Below, one piece after another: positions 1 to 8,394 of a stretch of 14,178 bases of DNA; within the stretch, counting starts at the first letter, position 1, and every line of letters starts with the position of its first letter. Made by a program: the position numbers and the translations under genes. Source of the DNA: Planctomycetales bacterium. Lineage in GTDB: Bacteria > Planctomycetota > Planctomycetia > Pirellulales > Thermoguttaceae. The stretch spans positions 1-14,178 of the forward strand of contig SKOZ01000090.1 in NCBI GenBank assembly GCA_007119795.1, in the 5' to 3' direction. The notes beneath the pieces are model-generated. The model saw nothing but the letters and a program-made list of their open reading frames with translations. It was not told the origin of the DNA and searched no databases.

Positions 1-1113
1 CCCCCCGCGGCTGCCGAAGCTCCCCCCGACGAAGGCGATTTGCGAGGTTCCCCACCAGCCCCCCAGCTCACCGACGGCATCGACGAGCAGGATCCGCGGC
101 CGACCTGCCGCGCGATGGGGGGTGGCTGGCGGCTGGCAGCGGGGGGACTCTTCCTGTCTCCCCATCTCCCCCCTTCCCCGTCTCTCCGACCGCTTATCTC
201 TTTCCGCTCCTCGGCTACAGTCATCGAGTTCACTGCGTCGCTCCCAGGGAAGTCCGGAGGCATCGAGGAGCCGGGCCACGTCGCCGAACCGCTCGGGATG
301 GCGGGGTACGAGGATCAGCCGGAGCTTGGGGTGGCTCTCGGCCAGGCGGCGGAAGGTGGCCAGCGCCGCCTCCTCCTCGCCCTCCTGCGTGCTGCCGGCG
401 ACGAAAACGACGTCGTCCGCGGCGATGCCCGCCAGGGCGGCGAGGCGGCGGGTGAGGGGATTGTCGCGATCGGTGACCGCGCCGTCGAATTTCATCGAGC
501 CGGTGATCCAGACGCGTTTGGCCGCCGTCCCCAGGGCTGCAAAGCGTATCGCGGTGGCCTGGTCCTGCGCGGCCACCAGGGCCAGTCCGGCGAATGCGCC
601 GCGCGAGAGCGCACCGAGACGGCTATAGCCGCGAAAGCTCTTCTCGCTGAGCCGCCCGTTGGCCACAACGACGGGGACGCCGCGGCGGCCTGCAAGGCGG
701 ACCAGGTTGGGCCAGACCTCCAGCTCGGCCAGCACGATCATATCGGGCCGCAGGCGCGCCACGGCGTTGCCGACGGCCCAGGAGAAATCGAGAGGGAAGT
801 GGAAGAGGGTGAGATCGGCGTAGCGGCGGCGGGCAACCTCCATCCCCGTCTTGGTCGTCGTGGAGAGGACGCACGTGACGTCGGGCCGCCGGCGGCGGAA
901 CTCAGCCAGCAGGGGGGCCAGGAGGTTCACCTCACCGACGCTCACCGCGTGGAACCAGGCGCAGGGCCCCTCGCCGGAGCGGAGGGGCGCGCAGCCGAGG
1001 AGCTTCTCGGCCAGCCCTTCGCGATAGCGCCCCGTGCGTACCGCGCGGTAGACGAGCCACGGCGCCGCGAGAAACAGCGCCCCCAGGTAGAGTGCGTTGA
1101 GGAGATAGGTCAT
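1..1113 (-). CDS. waaA: 3-deoxy-D-manno-octulosonic acid (Kdo) transferase, 3' end outside window
   Basis: Glycosyltransferase that moves Kdo from CMP-Kdo to lipid A at the cytoplasmic face of the inner membrane, in LPS core synthesis. The 371 visible codons begin with a hydrophobic N-terminal anchor (about residues 3-22), then the family motif HAVSVGE with the catalytic-base Glu at residue 61, then AELEVWPN, VVANGRLS, GSMKFD, GSTQEGEE, LILVPRHPERF and finally VGELGGWWG and FVGGSFGSRGG at the window edge. The family is usually about 420-440 residues, so roughly the last 50-70 are missing. The ATG is preceded by AAAGGA at 5 bases. It starts 22 bases after the secA stop, so it is probably cotranscribed with secA. 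Odd feature: about 40 low-complexity, Arg/Pro-rich residues (about 297-337) between PWERRSEL and ILLVDAVGEL, where the E. coli protein has only a short linker. Identification is firm; the frame was checked codon by codon to base 1. Confidence 0.93.
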   Translation of the reverse strand, partial: MTYLLNALYLGALFLAAPWLVYRAVRTGRYREGLAEKLLGCAPLRSGEGPCAWFHAVSVGEVNLLAPLLAEFRRRRPDVTCVLSTTTKTGMEVARRRYADLTLFHFPLDFSWAVGNAVARLRPDMIVLAELEVWPNLVRLAGRRGVPVVVANGRLSEKSFRGYSRLGALSRGAFAGLALVAAQDQATAIRFAALGTAAKRVWITGSMKFDGAVTDRDNPLTRRLAALAGIAADDVVFVAGSTQEGEEEAALATFRRLAESHPKLRLILVPRHPERFGDVARLLDASGLPWERRSELDDCSRGAERDKRSERRGRGEMGRQEESPRCQPPATPHRAAGRPRILLVDAVGELGGWWGTSQIAFVGGSFGSRGG

Positions 1114-1135
1114 CGGAATCCTTTCCGAATCCGTC

Positions 1136-4100
1136 CTAAGAGGCCTTTCGCCCCGTGGCTCCGCCGCTTCCTTTACGCATGCAGCAAAGCTTGTGTTTTT
1201 TGCCGCTGCCGCAGGGGCAGGGATCGTTGCGGCCGACCTTTTCGCCGCGATTGCGGATAGGCTCGACCTTGCCCCCTCCTTGGCTGCCGTCGACGGCGCG
1301 CTGCTGGTCGCGCTCCGCGTCGCTTGCCGGAGGGGCCTCGTCGTGGATGGCCTCGGTCTCGGTGAAGGTGGAGCCGACAAAGCCCTCGTCGAGCTGCTCC
1401 ATGCGGAAGACCAGGTCGGTGACTCGCTCGCCGAGCGACCGCCACATGCGGTCGAAGGTCGTCATCCCCTCGCGCTTGAATTCCACCTTGGGATCGACCT
1501 GTGCATACCCCCTCAAGCCGATGCTCGACTTGAGGTGGTCCATCACCAGGAGGTGGTCCTTCCAGGCGGCGTCCATGGTGTGGAGCACGAGGGAGCGCTC
1601 CATTTTGCGCATCTCTGGACGGTAGTGCTCGTCGATGACCCGCTCGACCTCGCGCTGCAGTTCGGCGAGGGCGAGGGGCTGCATCGCTTCGGGCGGGAGG
1701 TCGGCCTTGACCTCGCGGTCCAGCCAGGCGGAGAGCGACTCGAGCCGTCCGTTGAGGCCGACGGACTGGAGGGGCTCGTCCGACGAGTCCAGGGCGCCGG
1801 CGATTTCCTCGCAACGGGTGCGGGCCTCGGCGAGGGCCTCGTCGCCGGCGCGGAGGAAATTGCGGCTGTGCTCGAGCAGCAGGGCGCGAATCTCGTCCCG
1901 CTGGCGGTTCTTGAGGTCTTCGAGGCTCAGTTCCACGCCGAAGCGTTCGCGGGCCCAGGCGACCAGGCCTTCGCGGTCGTAGCGCTTGTGGCCCTGGGGG
2001 TCGCGGCGGGTGAAGTGGTAGAGCCCGACCATCACGGGGAACTCCACCTCCTTTTCGCGGTAGACCTCCTCGGCGCGGCGGCGGACGAAATCGCGGAAGG
2101 CCTCTGTGTCCAGCTCGGCGACCTCCGCCGGATCCAGGGGGATGCCGAACTTGTGCTGCACCCAGCCGCAGGCCGTGCGGAGGCCGAAGTCCCTTTCCAG
2201 GAAGCGCGCTCCGGGGGCCAGGTCGATCTTGGCAATGGCTTCGCGGGCCCGCTCGATGAGCAGCTCGGCAACGCCGTCGCGGCCGGTCCGTTTCAGCTCG
2301 CGGTCGCGGAGGCTGAGTCCCCAGCGGACGTTCACCCCGTGGGCCAGGGCTTCCCAGTTCCACTCGCCGGGATCGGCGTCCTCGGGGAGGTTCTCCTCGA
2401 TCAAGTCGAATACCTGGCTCTCCGCCTGCCGGGTGGCCTCGTCGCGGGCGAATTCCTCGGCCTGGGAAAAATCCATGCCCCGGAAGTCGCGGGCCTCGAA
2501 CTCGACGGCCAGGGTCTTGCCGGCCCACTTGGCGAAGGTCTCCGTGCCGTAGTCGGTGGCCAGGAACTCGCCGAGGTAGTGGGCGACCTGCTGGTCGATC
2601 ATCTCGAGGATGAGTCGCTTGCAGTCGCCGCCGTCGAGAATCTGCTGGCGATAGCGGTAGACGCGCTTCCGCTGCTCGTCCATGACCTCGTCGTACTCGA
2701 GGAGGTTCTTGCGGATGTCGAAGTTCCGCTCTTCGACCTTCTTCTGCGCGCCTTCGATCCGCCGGGAAACGAGGCGGCTCTCGATGGCCTCCCCTTCCTT
2801 CATCCCCAGCGAGGTGAGCAGGCCCTTCACCCACTCGCCGGCGAAGATCCGCATGAGGTCGTCTTCGAGGGAGAGGTAGAAGCGGCTGCTCCCCGGATCG
2901 CCCTGGCGCCCGCAGCGCCCGCGGAGCTGCAGATCGATGCGCCGGGCCTCGTGCCGCTCGGTGCCGATGATGTGCAGCCCCCCCATGGCGGCCACCTCGC
3001 GGCCCTCGGCCTTCATGTTCTCGCGCTGCTCGATCTCGTGGACGAGGGCGTCCCATTCCTCCTGAGGGACGTCGAGGCGGGTCGGATACGTGGCCTGCAA
3101 CTGCGCCCAGGCCATGGCCTCGGCATTACCCCCCAGGACGATGTCCGTGCCGCGGCCGGCCATGTTGGTGGCGATGGTCACGGCGCCCTTGCGGCCCGCC
3201 TGGGCGATGATCTCCGCTTCCCGCTGGTGGTGCTTGGCGTTGAGCACCTCGTGAGCGATGCCGCGCTTCTCCAGCATGTGGGAGAGGCGCTCGCTCTTCT
3301 CGATGGATACCGTTCCCACCAGGATCGGTCGCCCCCGCCGCTCGATGCGGAGCACGCGATCCTCTTCGACCTTGACGCGCTCCTTCGTCCTGGCGGGCTG
3401 GAAATCGATGCTCTCCTCGGTCTCGCGGAGGATCGTCCCCCAATGCTCCTCCTCCTGCCCCTTCGGTCCGCGGAGGAAGAGGACGTCCCACTTGTGAATC
3501 CGCTCGATCTCGTCGACGATGGCCTCGAATTTCTCCCGCTCGCTGCGATAGATGACGTCCGGGTAGTTGATGCGCCGCAGCTCGCGGTTGGTAGGGATGG
3601 CGACGACGTCGAGCTTGTAGATCTTCCAGAACTCGGCGGCCTCGGTCATGGCCGTGCCCGTCATGCCGCAGATCTTGTCGTAGAGCTTGAAGAAATTCTG
3701 CAGCGTGATGGTGGCGAGCGTCTGGTTCTCCTCCTTGATGCGGACCCCTTCTTTGGCCTCGACCGCCTGGTGGAGGCCGTCGCTCCAGTGCCGCCCGGGC
3801 ATGAGGCGGCCGGTGAACTCGTCGACGATGACGATCTCGTCCCCCTGGATGACGTAGTTCACGTCGCGCTTGTAGAGGTGGTGGGCCTTCAGGGAGTTGT
3901 CGATGAGGTGAGGCCACTCCATGTTGCCCGCCGTGTAGAAGCTCTCCACGCCGGCGAGCTTCTCCGCCTCGCGGATGCCCACGTCGGTCAGGTGGGTGGA
4001 GTGCTCCTTTTCATTGACCTCGAAGTGCAGGCCCTTCTTCAACTGCCGGGCGATGCGGTCCGCCTTCAGATACCGGGAGACGTCGTCGTGGGCCGGTCCG

Positions 4101-4867
4101 GAGATGATCAGGGGGGTGCGGGCTTCGTCGATGAGGATGTTGTCCACCTCGTCGACGATGGCGAAGTGCAGCGGCCCCTGCGACTGCTGGTAGTGCAGCG
4201 GGTAGCGGTGATCGCTGCGGGCCGCGGGGCGCATGTTGTCGCGGAGGTAGTCGAAGCCGAACTCGTTGTTCGTCCCGTAAGTGATGTCGGCGGCGTAGGC
4301 CCGCTGGCGGGCGTCGTTGGGCATGTTGGCATAGATGGTGCCGACGCTCATTCCCAAGGCCATGTAGAGGGGCCCCATCCACTCCATGTCCCGCCGGGCC
4401 AGGTAATCGTTCACCGTGACTATGTGGACTCCCTTGCCTTCCAGGGCGTTCAGGTAGGCGGGGAGCGTGGCCACCAGGGTCTTCCCCTCACCGGTGACCA
4501 TTTCCGCAATGTTACCGCTGTGCAGCACCATACCGCCCAGGAGCTGCACGTCGTAGTGACGCAGCCCCAGCACCCGCCGCCCCGCCTCGCGGCAGACGGC
4601 GAAGGCCTCCACCAAGAGGTCGTCGAGCGTTTCCCCAGCCGCCATCCGTTTGCGGAAGCGCGCTGTCTGCTCCTTGAGCTCCGCGTCGCTCATCTCCTGG
4701 TACTTCGGTTCCAGGGCGTTGATGGCGGCTACCTGCGGCTGGAGCTTCTTCAGATAACGGGCGTTGGCCGATCCGAAGACCGACGTCAGCGACCGCTCGA
4801 TAGTCCGCGAGACCCCTCCGAAGAAGTCGGAGACGACGTCAAAAGTGCGTTCCAATACTCTTTCCAT
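1136..4867 (-). CDS. secA: Protein translocase ATPase SecA, long form with insertions
   Basis: Motor ATPase that pushes unfolded preproteins through SecYEG. Visible in order: Walker A MVTGEGKT (residues 123-130), [10 protein letters not shown] (151-160), [16 protein letters not shown] (197-212), Walker B region [15 protein letters not shown] (238-252), then the preprotein-binding region, [14 protein letters not shown] (401-414), [11 protein letters not shown] in NBD2, [10 protein letters not shown] (567-576), [12 protein letters not shown], the scaffold helix start [16 protein letters not shown], the IRA1-like [19 protein letters not shown], and a C-terminal zinc motif [13 protein letters not shown]. 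At 1243 residues it is far longer than E. coli SecA (901). Extra material lies at about 458-512 inside NBD2 and as roughly 200 residues between the start of the scaffold helix and MDAAWKDHL. Start chosen at ATG 4867: GGAAAGG lies about 10 bases upstream and a promoter sits just before it. It heads an operon with waaA. Confidence 0.97.
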   Translation of the reverse strand: MERVLERTFDVVSDFFGGVSRTIERSLTSVFGSANARYLKKLQPQVAAINALEPKYQEMSDAELKEQTARFRKRMAAGETLDDLLVEAFAVCREAGRRVLGLRHYDVQLLGGMVLHSGNIAEMVTGEGKTLVATLPAYLNALEGKGVHIVTVNDYLARRDMEWMGPLYMALGMSVGTIYANMPNDARQRAYAADITYGTNNEFGFDYLRDNMRPAARSDHRYPLHYQQSQGPLHFAIVDEVDNILIDEARTPLIISGPAHDDVSRYLKADRIARQLKKGLHFEVNEKEHSTHLTDVGIREAEKLAGVESFYTAGNMEWPHLIDNSLKAHHLYKRDVNYVIQGDEIVIVDEFTGRLMPGRHWSDGLHQAVEAKEGVRIKEENQTLATITLQNFFKLYDKICGMTGTAMTEAAEFWKIYKLDVVAIPTNRELRRINYPDVIYRSEREKFEAIVDEIERIHKWDVLFLRGPKGQEEEHWGTILRETEESIDFQPARTKERVKVEEDRVLRIERRGRPILVGTVSIEKSERLSHMLEKRGIAHEVLNAKHHQREAEIIAQAGRKGAVTIATNMAGRGTDIVLGGNAEAMAWAQLQATYPTRLDVPQEEWDALVHEIEQRENMKAEGREVAAMGGLHIIGTERHEARRIDLQLRGRCGRQGDPGSSRFYLSLEDDLMRIFAGEWVKGLLTSLGMKEGEAIESRLVSRRIEGAQKKVEERNFDIRKNLLEYDEVMDEQRKRVYRYRQQILDGGDCKRLILEMIDQQVAHYLGEFLATDYGTETFAKWAGKTLAVEFEARDFRGMDFSQAEEFARDEATRQAESQVFDLIEENLPEDADPGEWNWEALAHGVNVRWGLSLRDRELKRTGRDGVAELLIERAREAIAKIDLAPGARFLERDFGLRTACGWVQHKFGIPLDPAEVAELDTEAFRDFVRRRAEEVYREKEVEFPVMVGLYHFTRRDPQGHKRYDREGLVAWARERFGVELSLEDLKNRQRDEIRALLLEHSRNFLRAGDEALAEARTRCEEIAGALDSSDEPLQSVGLNGRLESLSAWLDREVKADLPPEAMQPLALAELQREVERVIDEHYRPEMRKMERSLVLHTMDAAWKDHLLVMDHLKSSIGLRGYAQVDPKVEFKREGMTTFDRMWRSLGERVTDLVFRMEQLDEGFVGSTFTETEAIHDEAPPASDAERDQQRAVDGSQGGGKVEPIRNRGEKVGRNDPCPCGSGKKHKLCCMRKGSGGATGRKAS

Positions 4868-4891
4868 CGGCGCAAAACCTTTCCAAACGGC

Positions 4892-4920
4892 ACTTTACCG
4901 GTTATCCCCCCGGGGGTCAA
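4892..4920 (-). promoter_or_regulatory. Predicted sigma70-type promoter of secA-waaA
   Basis: On the minus strand TTGACC (4920-4915; 5 of 6 to the -35 consensus) and TAAAGT (4897-4892; 4 of 6 to the -10) are separated by exactly 17 bases. The start of transcription would fall near 4885, giving a leader of only about 18 bases that carries the GGAAAGG ribosome binding site of secA. Seen by eye; no expression evidence. Confidence 0.6.
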
Positions 4921-5332
4921 GGACAACCGGCGGCGGCATATATCCCCCCCGGAAGAGGCGCACCCGCTTCGGGCGGCTGTCGGTCTGTCTCGCCGCCCCG
5001 CTGCCCCGCCGGTCCCGCGGCAGGAAATCCGTGGCTCGCCACGCGGGTCCCGTCCGATTGAACTACAGGGTTGGTGAACTGTCAGGGCGGCGGCAGGTGG
5101 GCGAGGACTTCGTCCAGACGGCCCCGAAAGGGGCGGCTCGAGAGCACAGGCCACCGTCGCCATTCCGCGTCGGGCCTCGGGCGAGCGAACCGCATTTGGA
5201 GGAATTTCGTGGACACGCGATAAGTTCGTAGGTAACACATCAGGGAATGACCTCGCAGCTACGACCGCAGGGCTGCCCACCCGGCATGGGTATCGGTTAG
5301 CACTGCACGGGGGAAAATTCCGGAAGGGTGCT
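4921..5332. other. Intergenic region between divergent secA and FHA promoters, no gene seen
   Basis: About 410 bases with no ORF that looks like a protein gene. Several short inverted repeats are present: CGTGG-CTCG-CCACG (5030-5043), GCCCC-GAAA-GGGGC with a GNRA-type tetraloop (5121-5134), and TCGTAG (5226-5231) pairing with CTACGA (5259-5264). The part from about 5195 to 5332 is less GC-rich than its surroundings. I recognise no tRNA, SRP RNA, RNase P RNA or riboswitch signature. It may hold regulator sites for the two flanking promoters, or an untracked small RNA. Confidence 0.5.
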
Positions 5333-5361
5333 TTGACTTGCGACTCTCGAATTGATAGTAT
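5333..5361 (+). promoter_or_regulatory. Predicted sigma70-type promoter of the FHA gene pair
   Basis: TTGACT (5333-5338; 5 of 6 to the -35 consensus) and TAGTAT (5356-5361; 4 of 6 to the -10) are 17 bases apart. Transcription would begin near 5368, about 288 bases before the FHA start codon, so the transcript would carry a long leader. Just upstream, GGAAAATTCC is a small palindrome that could be an operator, but this is speculative. Confidence 0.6.
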
Positions 5362-5367
5362 CGGGGT

Positions 5368-5655
5368 TGAGGTTGGAGATTGCCGCCGGATGGTGAGAAT
5401 GGGCAGCATTGGCCCCCCGGGCCGGCTGTGCGAAACGAGAATGCCGGGCGGCGTCTCAGGGGGTGCCGGGAGGTGGCTCATTCCCTCCGGCATCCGCGGG
5501 GCGGCTCGTTGCGGGGAGATTAGCGGGCGGCGCAAATCAATACGGCAAGGGGGGCGGCAGCGTGAGGGAGGCCGCCGTCCCCCGGGACACGGCGCCGGTG
5601 TCCTACGGATCATCCCAGGGGCGCATACAAACCTCAACGGGATAAGTCGAAGACG
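5368..5655 (+). promoter_or_regulatory. Long hairpin-rich 5' leader of the FHA gene, possible structured RNA
   Basis: Between the predicted transcription start and the FHA start codon I find four successive hairpins by hand pairing. H1 5404-5428: CAG, a two-base bulge, TTGGCCC, loop CCC, GGGCCGG, CTG. H2 5462-5494: about 11 pairs with one mismatch, arms TGCCGGGAGG and CCCTCCGGCA, loop of 9. H3 5549-5582: 10 pairs, arms GGGGGGCGGC and GCCGCC(GT)CCCC with a two-base bulge, loop of 12. H4 5585-5603: GGACAC, loop of 7, GTGTCC. No known riboswitch motif is recognised, and high GC makes chance hairpins likelier. It could be a regulated leader, a separate small RNA, or a chance result. Confidence 0.35.
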
Positions 5656-6345
5656 ATGGAAGTCAAGCTGAAGGTCTTGAAGGGGAAGATCGCCGGGCAA
5701 ATGGTGCCCATCGCGGGACCGAAGTACTTCATTGGCCGTGCCGAGGACTGTCAGCTGCGGCCCAACAGCGAACTGGTCAGCCGCCACCACTGCGTGATCA
5801 TCGTCGACGAGGGTTTCGTCGCCGTCCGCGATTTCGGCAGCAAGAACGGCACCTTCGTCAACGGCCAGCGCATCCGCGGCGAGCAGGAGCTCCGCGCCGG
5901 CGACACGCTCACCGTGGGCCCGCTCGATTTTGAGGTGCTCCTCGACGTGCGTGTGGGCGGACAGATGAAGCCCAAGGTCCAGAGCGTGCAGGAGGCGGCG
6001 GCGCGGACCGCCGAAACGGCTCCGGCTGCCGAAGACGACATGGACATCAGCGACTGGATCGGCGACGACGTCCATTCCAGCGGCACTGAGGCCACCGTCC
6101 TCGATTCGGCGGGCACGGTGAAATCCCACCTCGACTGGACGCAGACGGGGACCGGCGAGGGCGAGCCGAAGGACGAAGAAGAGGAGGGCTCGGAGGGCTC
6201 CGCGGAGGACCTCGAAGAGAAGAAGAAAGAGCTTCTCGGTCCGAAGAAGGTCGTGGGCCGCTTCGAGGGGAGCGTCGAGCTGAGCGCCGAGAGCTCGCGC
6301 GCCGCCGCCGCCGACATGCTGCGGCAGCTCTTCACCCGCAAGTAA
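5656..6345 (+). CDS. FHA-domain protein with acidic C-terminal tail
   Basis: Predicted phosphothreonine-reading adaptor; its partner is unknown. Residues about 2-97 form a complete FHA domain: the GR motif YFIGRAEDC (25-33), the SRHH motif (42-45) that contacts the phosphopeptide backbone, and GSKNGTFVNG (61-70) with the conserved Asn. The remainder (about 98-200) is low complexity and acidic, including DISDWIGDD and a Glu-rich run, ending in a basic stretch, RAAAADMLRQLFTRK, that looks conserved. There is no signal peptide or membrane segment, so it should be cytoplasmic. No clear Shine-Dalgarno precedes ATG 5656; the start fits because the FHA fold needs the strand beginning MEVKLKVL. It is followed after 88 bases by an 87-residue protein on the same strand. 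In other bacteria FHA proteins work with Ser/Thr kinases; none is encoded in this window. Confidence 0.88.
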   Translation: MEVKLKVLKGKIAGQMVPIAGPKYFIGRAEDCQLRPNSELVSRHHCVIIVDEGFVAVRDFGSKNGTFVNGQRIRGEQELRAGDTLTVGPLDFEVLLDVRVGGQMKPKVQSVQEAAARTAETAPAAEDDMDISDWIGDDVHSSGTEATVLDSAGTVKSHLDWTQTGTGEGEPKDEEEEGSEGSAEDLEEKKKELLGPKKVVGRFEGSVELSAESSRAAAADMLRQLFTRK

Positions 6346-6433
6346 TCCCCCTCGGGTCTCTTCCAATCGAGGCACGGCGGCGCGTCGTCCCCCTCGCGGT
6401 CGGCGGTCCGCCGCCCCAGCCAACGAGGCGCAC

Positions 6434-6697
6434 GTGAAAGCATCGCAGCCGCCGCGAAAGGAGGCCGCCCTTCTCGGGATGGCCTTCGACAATGAGGACG
6501 GTCACACGCGGCTGACGCGGGGGGAGAATTTCTTCCTCGTGGGAGGCTCGCAGGAGACCCACGCGGTCATGCAGGAGACCGCGGTGAAGATCAACGAGCA
6601 TCTCGACCGCTGCGGCAAGCGCCTCGACGACGTCTCCGTCGGCGAGCTGCGCGACATCTGCCGCGAGGTCCGCAGCTCGATCGCCAAGGAGGAGTGA
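6434..6697 (+). CDS. Uncharacterised 87-residue protein
   Basis: Small soluble protein of unknown function. It starts at GTG 6434 with GAGG five bases upstream. Notable segments are LLGMAFDNEDGHTRLTRGEN (residues 13-32), FFLVGGSQETHAVMQETAVK and a mostly helical C-terminal half containing KRLDDVSVGELRDICREV. It lacks a signal peptide, membrane segment, metal-binding cysteine cluster or other motif I can assign. The composition and sharp motif-like stretches look like a real, conserved protein rather than a chance ORF, and I have the impression of similar proteins in planctomycetes, but I cannot name a family. It lies 88 bases after the FHA gene with no terminator between, so cotranscription is likely. 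Confidence 0.75.
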   Translation: MKASQPPRKEAALLGMAFDNEDGHTRLTRGENFFLVGGSQETHAVMQETAVKINEHLDRCGKRLDDVSVGELRDICREVRSSIAKEE

Positions 6698-6720
6698 GCC
6701 CGCGCGGCGACCGCCCCCCC

Positions 6721-6738
6721 GGCGCCGCTCGAGGCGCC
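6721..6738. terminator. Possible bidirectional terminator hairpin between convergent genes
   Basis: GGCGCC-GCTCGA-GGCGCC, a perfect 6-pair stem with a 6-base loop, lies in the 42-base gap between the stops of the 87-residue protein and the MFS gene. It has no long T-run on either side, so it is at best a weak intrinsic terminator. Confidence 0.35.
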
Positions 6739-6739
6739 T

Positions 6740-8065
6740 TCAGCGGCCGGCGGAAGCCAGCATCTCCGTGCGGGAAGACTCGCGATCTCTGCGCGCGCCC
6801 CCTTCTTCAGGCTCCTGCCAGTCGCGCCCGCGGCGGACGGCCGCGATCACCAGGGTCAGTGTCAGCGTCATCAAGGAGGCCGCCAGCCAGAAAGGGGCCG
6901 ATGGCTGGGCGAAGAAGAGGAGGACGCCGCTGCCCTTGGCCGTAATCCTTGCCAGACTCGACAGGCTCTCGTTGACGCCCAACACCCCGCCCATGCGGTG
7001 GGGATCGACGCGCCGCGAGACGAGCGACTGGACGGCGGGGGCCAGAAAGGCCACGCCGGAGACCGTGATCGTGGCGCCGGCCAGGAAGACGACCAGGCCC
7101 CGGTCGAAGGCCAACGCCAGCGCCAGGAGCGCGTAGCCCGCGATGCCCAGCGCGGCGCCGGTCACGCTCAGGCACGTCTCGCTCAGCGAGAGGGCCAGAC
7201 GCCGCACCAGCACCCCTTGCACCAGCGTCTGCACGAGGCCGATGTAAGCGAAGGTGAGCAAGATCCGCCGCCCGATGAACTCTTCGGGCACGCGGGGTTC
7301 GAGCAGCGTCTTGATCGAGAGCGAGGCCGTAGCCTCGAAGTTGGCCAGGGCGAAGACTCCCAGAAACGACGCTGCCAGCAAGAGCGGGATGGACGGGATG
7401 CGGAGCGTGGCGCGGAGCGCCGCAAGGTCGAAGTAGGGCGCCGCGGCGGCGGCCCGCCGGGTGCGGGTTTCGGGGAGCTTCCAGAGCGCCAGGGCGAAGG
7501 CCCCCCCGCTTAGGGCGGCGGCCGCGAGTCCCGGCCAGGGACTCGTCGCCGCGTCGCCCCCGGCGAGCAGCGCCAGGGCGCCGAGCAGGGGACCGAAGGT
7601 GAAGCCGAGGCCGAAGGCTGCCCCGATCAGCGCCATGCCGCGGGCGCGGCGCTCGCGGGGGGTGACGTCGGCGATGAAGGCCTGCGCCGTGGAGATCGTG
7701 GCTCCGGCAATGCCCGCTCCGATTCGTGCGACGAAGAGCCAGACCAGGCTCTGCCAGACCATCGCCGCGGCAAACACCACATAACACGTCGTGGATCCGA
7801 CCAGTCCGATGAGAAGAACCGGGCGGCGGCCGATGCGGTCGGACAGGCGGCCCCAGAGGGGCGAAAAGAGGAACTGCATCAGCGAAAAGCAGACCGTCAG
7901 CGCCGCGACCACGAAGGGCACGTAGTTGGGCACCACCTCCTCGGCGATCTGCTCCGTGTAGACCGGCAGCAGCGGCAGCACCATGCCGAAGCCCAACAGG
8001 TCGATGAACACGACCAGGAAGACGAGCAGCAGGGCGAACTTCGGGGGTGGGGACGCAGGGGGCAT
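6740..8065 (-). CDS. MFS transporter, DHA1 (TetA/drug exporter-like) group
   Basis: Twelve-helix proton-coupled antiporter, probably exporting a small molecule; the substrate cannot be told from sequence. Of 441 residues, the first helix is ALLLVFLVVFIDLLGFGMVL (about 11-30) followed by PLLPVY, typical of TetA-like proteins. Motif A is GRLSDRIGRRPVLL in the loop between helices 2 and 3. A motif C-like segment occurs in the region ISTAQAFIADVTPRERRARG and AAFGLGFTFGPLLG. The C-terminal half has the usual second set of six hydrophobic segments, then a charged cytoplasmic tail (RRGRDWQEPEEGG). Start chosen at ATG 8065 because upstream codons are Pro/Arg-rich and unlike a transporter N-terminus; there is no obvious Shine-Dalgarno. 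It is convergent with the FHA pair and follows mreD by 329 bases, with its own predicted promoter. Confidence 0.9.
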   Translation of the reverse strand: MPPASPPPKFALLLVFLVVFIDLLGFGMVLPLLPVYTEQIAEEVVPNYVPFVVAALTVCFSLMQFLFSPLWGRLSDRIGRRPVLLIGLVGSTTCYVVFAAAMVWQSLVWLFVARIGAGIAGATISTAQAFIADVTPRERRARGMALIGAAFGLGFTFGPLLGALALLAGGDAATSPWPGLAAAALSGGAFALALWKLPETRTRRAAAAAPYFDLAALRATLRIPSIPLLLAASFLGVFALANFEATASLSIKTLLEPRVPEEFIGRRILLTFAYIGLVQTLVQGVLVRRLALSLSETCLSVTGAALGIAGYALLALALAFDRGLVVFLAGATITVSGVAFLAPAVQSLVSRRVDPHRMGGVLGVNESLSSLARITAKGSGVLLFFAQPSAPFWLAASLMTLTLTLVIAAVRRGRDWQEPEEGGARRDRESSRTEMLASAGR

Positions 8066-8394
8066 CGACGTGATGGGGGGTTCGGCCGCCGTCGGAAAGA
8101 CGGAACGGTGACGGCGGGCCAGCGGGTGCGGCCTCGATTGCCGGCGCCCTCCAGGGGCCCACGGCGCGCCACCCAGCCGCCCGGAGGACGGGCATCGCGG
8201 CAACAGTCCATTATCGGCCCGCCTACCCCCTCGGACAAGCGACAACGGAGAGCGGCGCGAGGCGTGGGCTCCTTTTCCCCCTTAGGGAACCCCGGGAGCG
8301 ATGGCCGAGAACTTGGGCCGGTCGACCGGGACCTGCTCGTCTTGCACACTCAGGCACCGCCCCCATGCCTTCCGCCTCCCAGCGGGCACGTCGT
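8066..8394. other. Spacer between mreD and the MFS gene, no gene seen
   Basis: No convincing ORF. It contains the predicted MFS promoter, leaving a leader of about 138 bases, and a small hairpin CCGTC-GGAAA-GACGG at 8089-8103 inside that leader. The rest (about 8240-8394) shows nothing I can interpret. Confidence 0.5.
8210..8238 (-). promoter_or_regulatory. Predicted sigma70-type promoter of the MFS gene
   Basis: Minus strand TTGTCC (8238-8233; 4 of 6) and GATAAT (8215-8210; 5 of 6) with a 17-base spacer. Transcription would start near 8203, giving a leader of about 138 bases before ATG 8065. This suggests that the MFS gene is transcribed separately from mreCD. Confidence 0.5.

Noticed and set aside
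49..62. Suspected frameshift in waaA near VGELGGWWG
   Set aside because: Recounting the run of six C's at this point keeps the frame: the motif VGELGGWWG and then IAFVGGS read through without a break.
40..1260. A 406-codon plus-strand frame opposite waaA
   Set aside because: Low-complexity product and antisense to a well-conserved Kdo transferase.
5054..5066. tRNA D-arm-like string GTAGTTCAATCGG on the minus strand
   Set aside because: No matching acceptor stem, the next hairpin has a 4-base loop rather than a 7-base anticodon loop, and there is no T-arm consensus.
1193..5077. A 1294-codon open frame on the plus strand, antisense to secA
   Set aside because: It mirrors secA codon by codon, its product has no recognisable fold, and long antisense frames are common opposite GC-rich genes. 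SecA motifs on the minus strand are decisive.
5247..5300. 17-codon ORF (ATG 5247 to TAG 5298-5300) as a leader peptide
   Set aside because: The AGGGA lies directly against the ATG, too close for a ribosome binding site, and the peptide has no attenuator-like residue run.
5333..5671. 112-codon plus-strand frame upstream of the FHA gene
   Set aside because: Its start lies on the predicted -35 box, it has no ribosome binding site, and it overlaps the FHA start in another frame.
4786..6492. A 568-codon minus-strand frame crossing the divergent spacer and the FHA gene
   Set aside because: It is antisense to the clear FHA domain and overlaps the start of secA; the composition is Pro/Arg-rich without motifs.
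8066..8245. N-terminal extension of the MFS protein to a TTG codon at 8245
   Set aside because: The 60 extra residues are Arg/Pro-rich, do not resemble a transporter N-terminus, and would run over the predicted promoter; ATG 8065 precedes the first helix directly.
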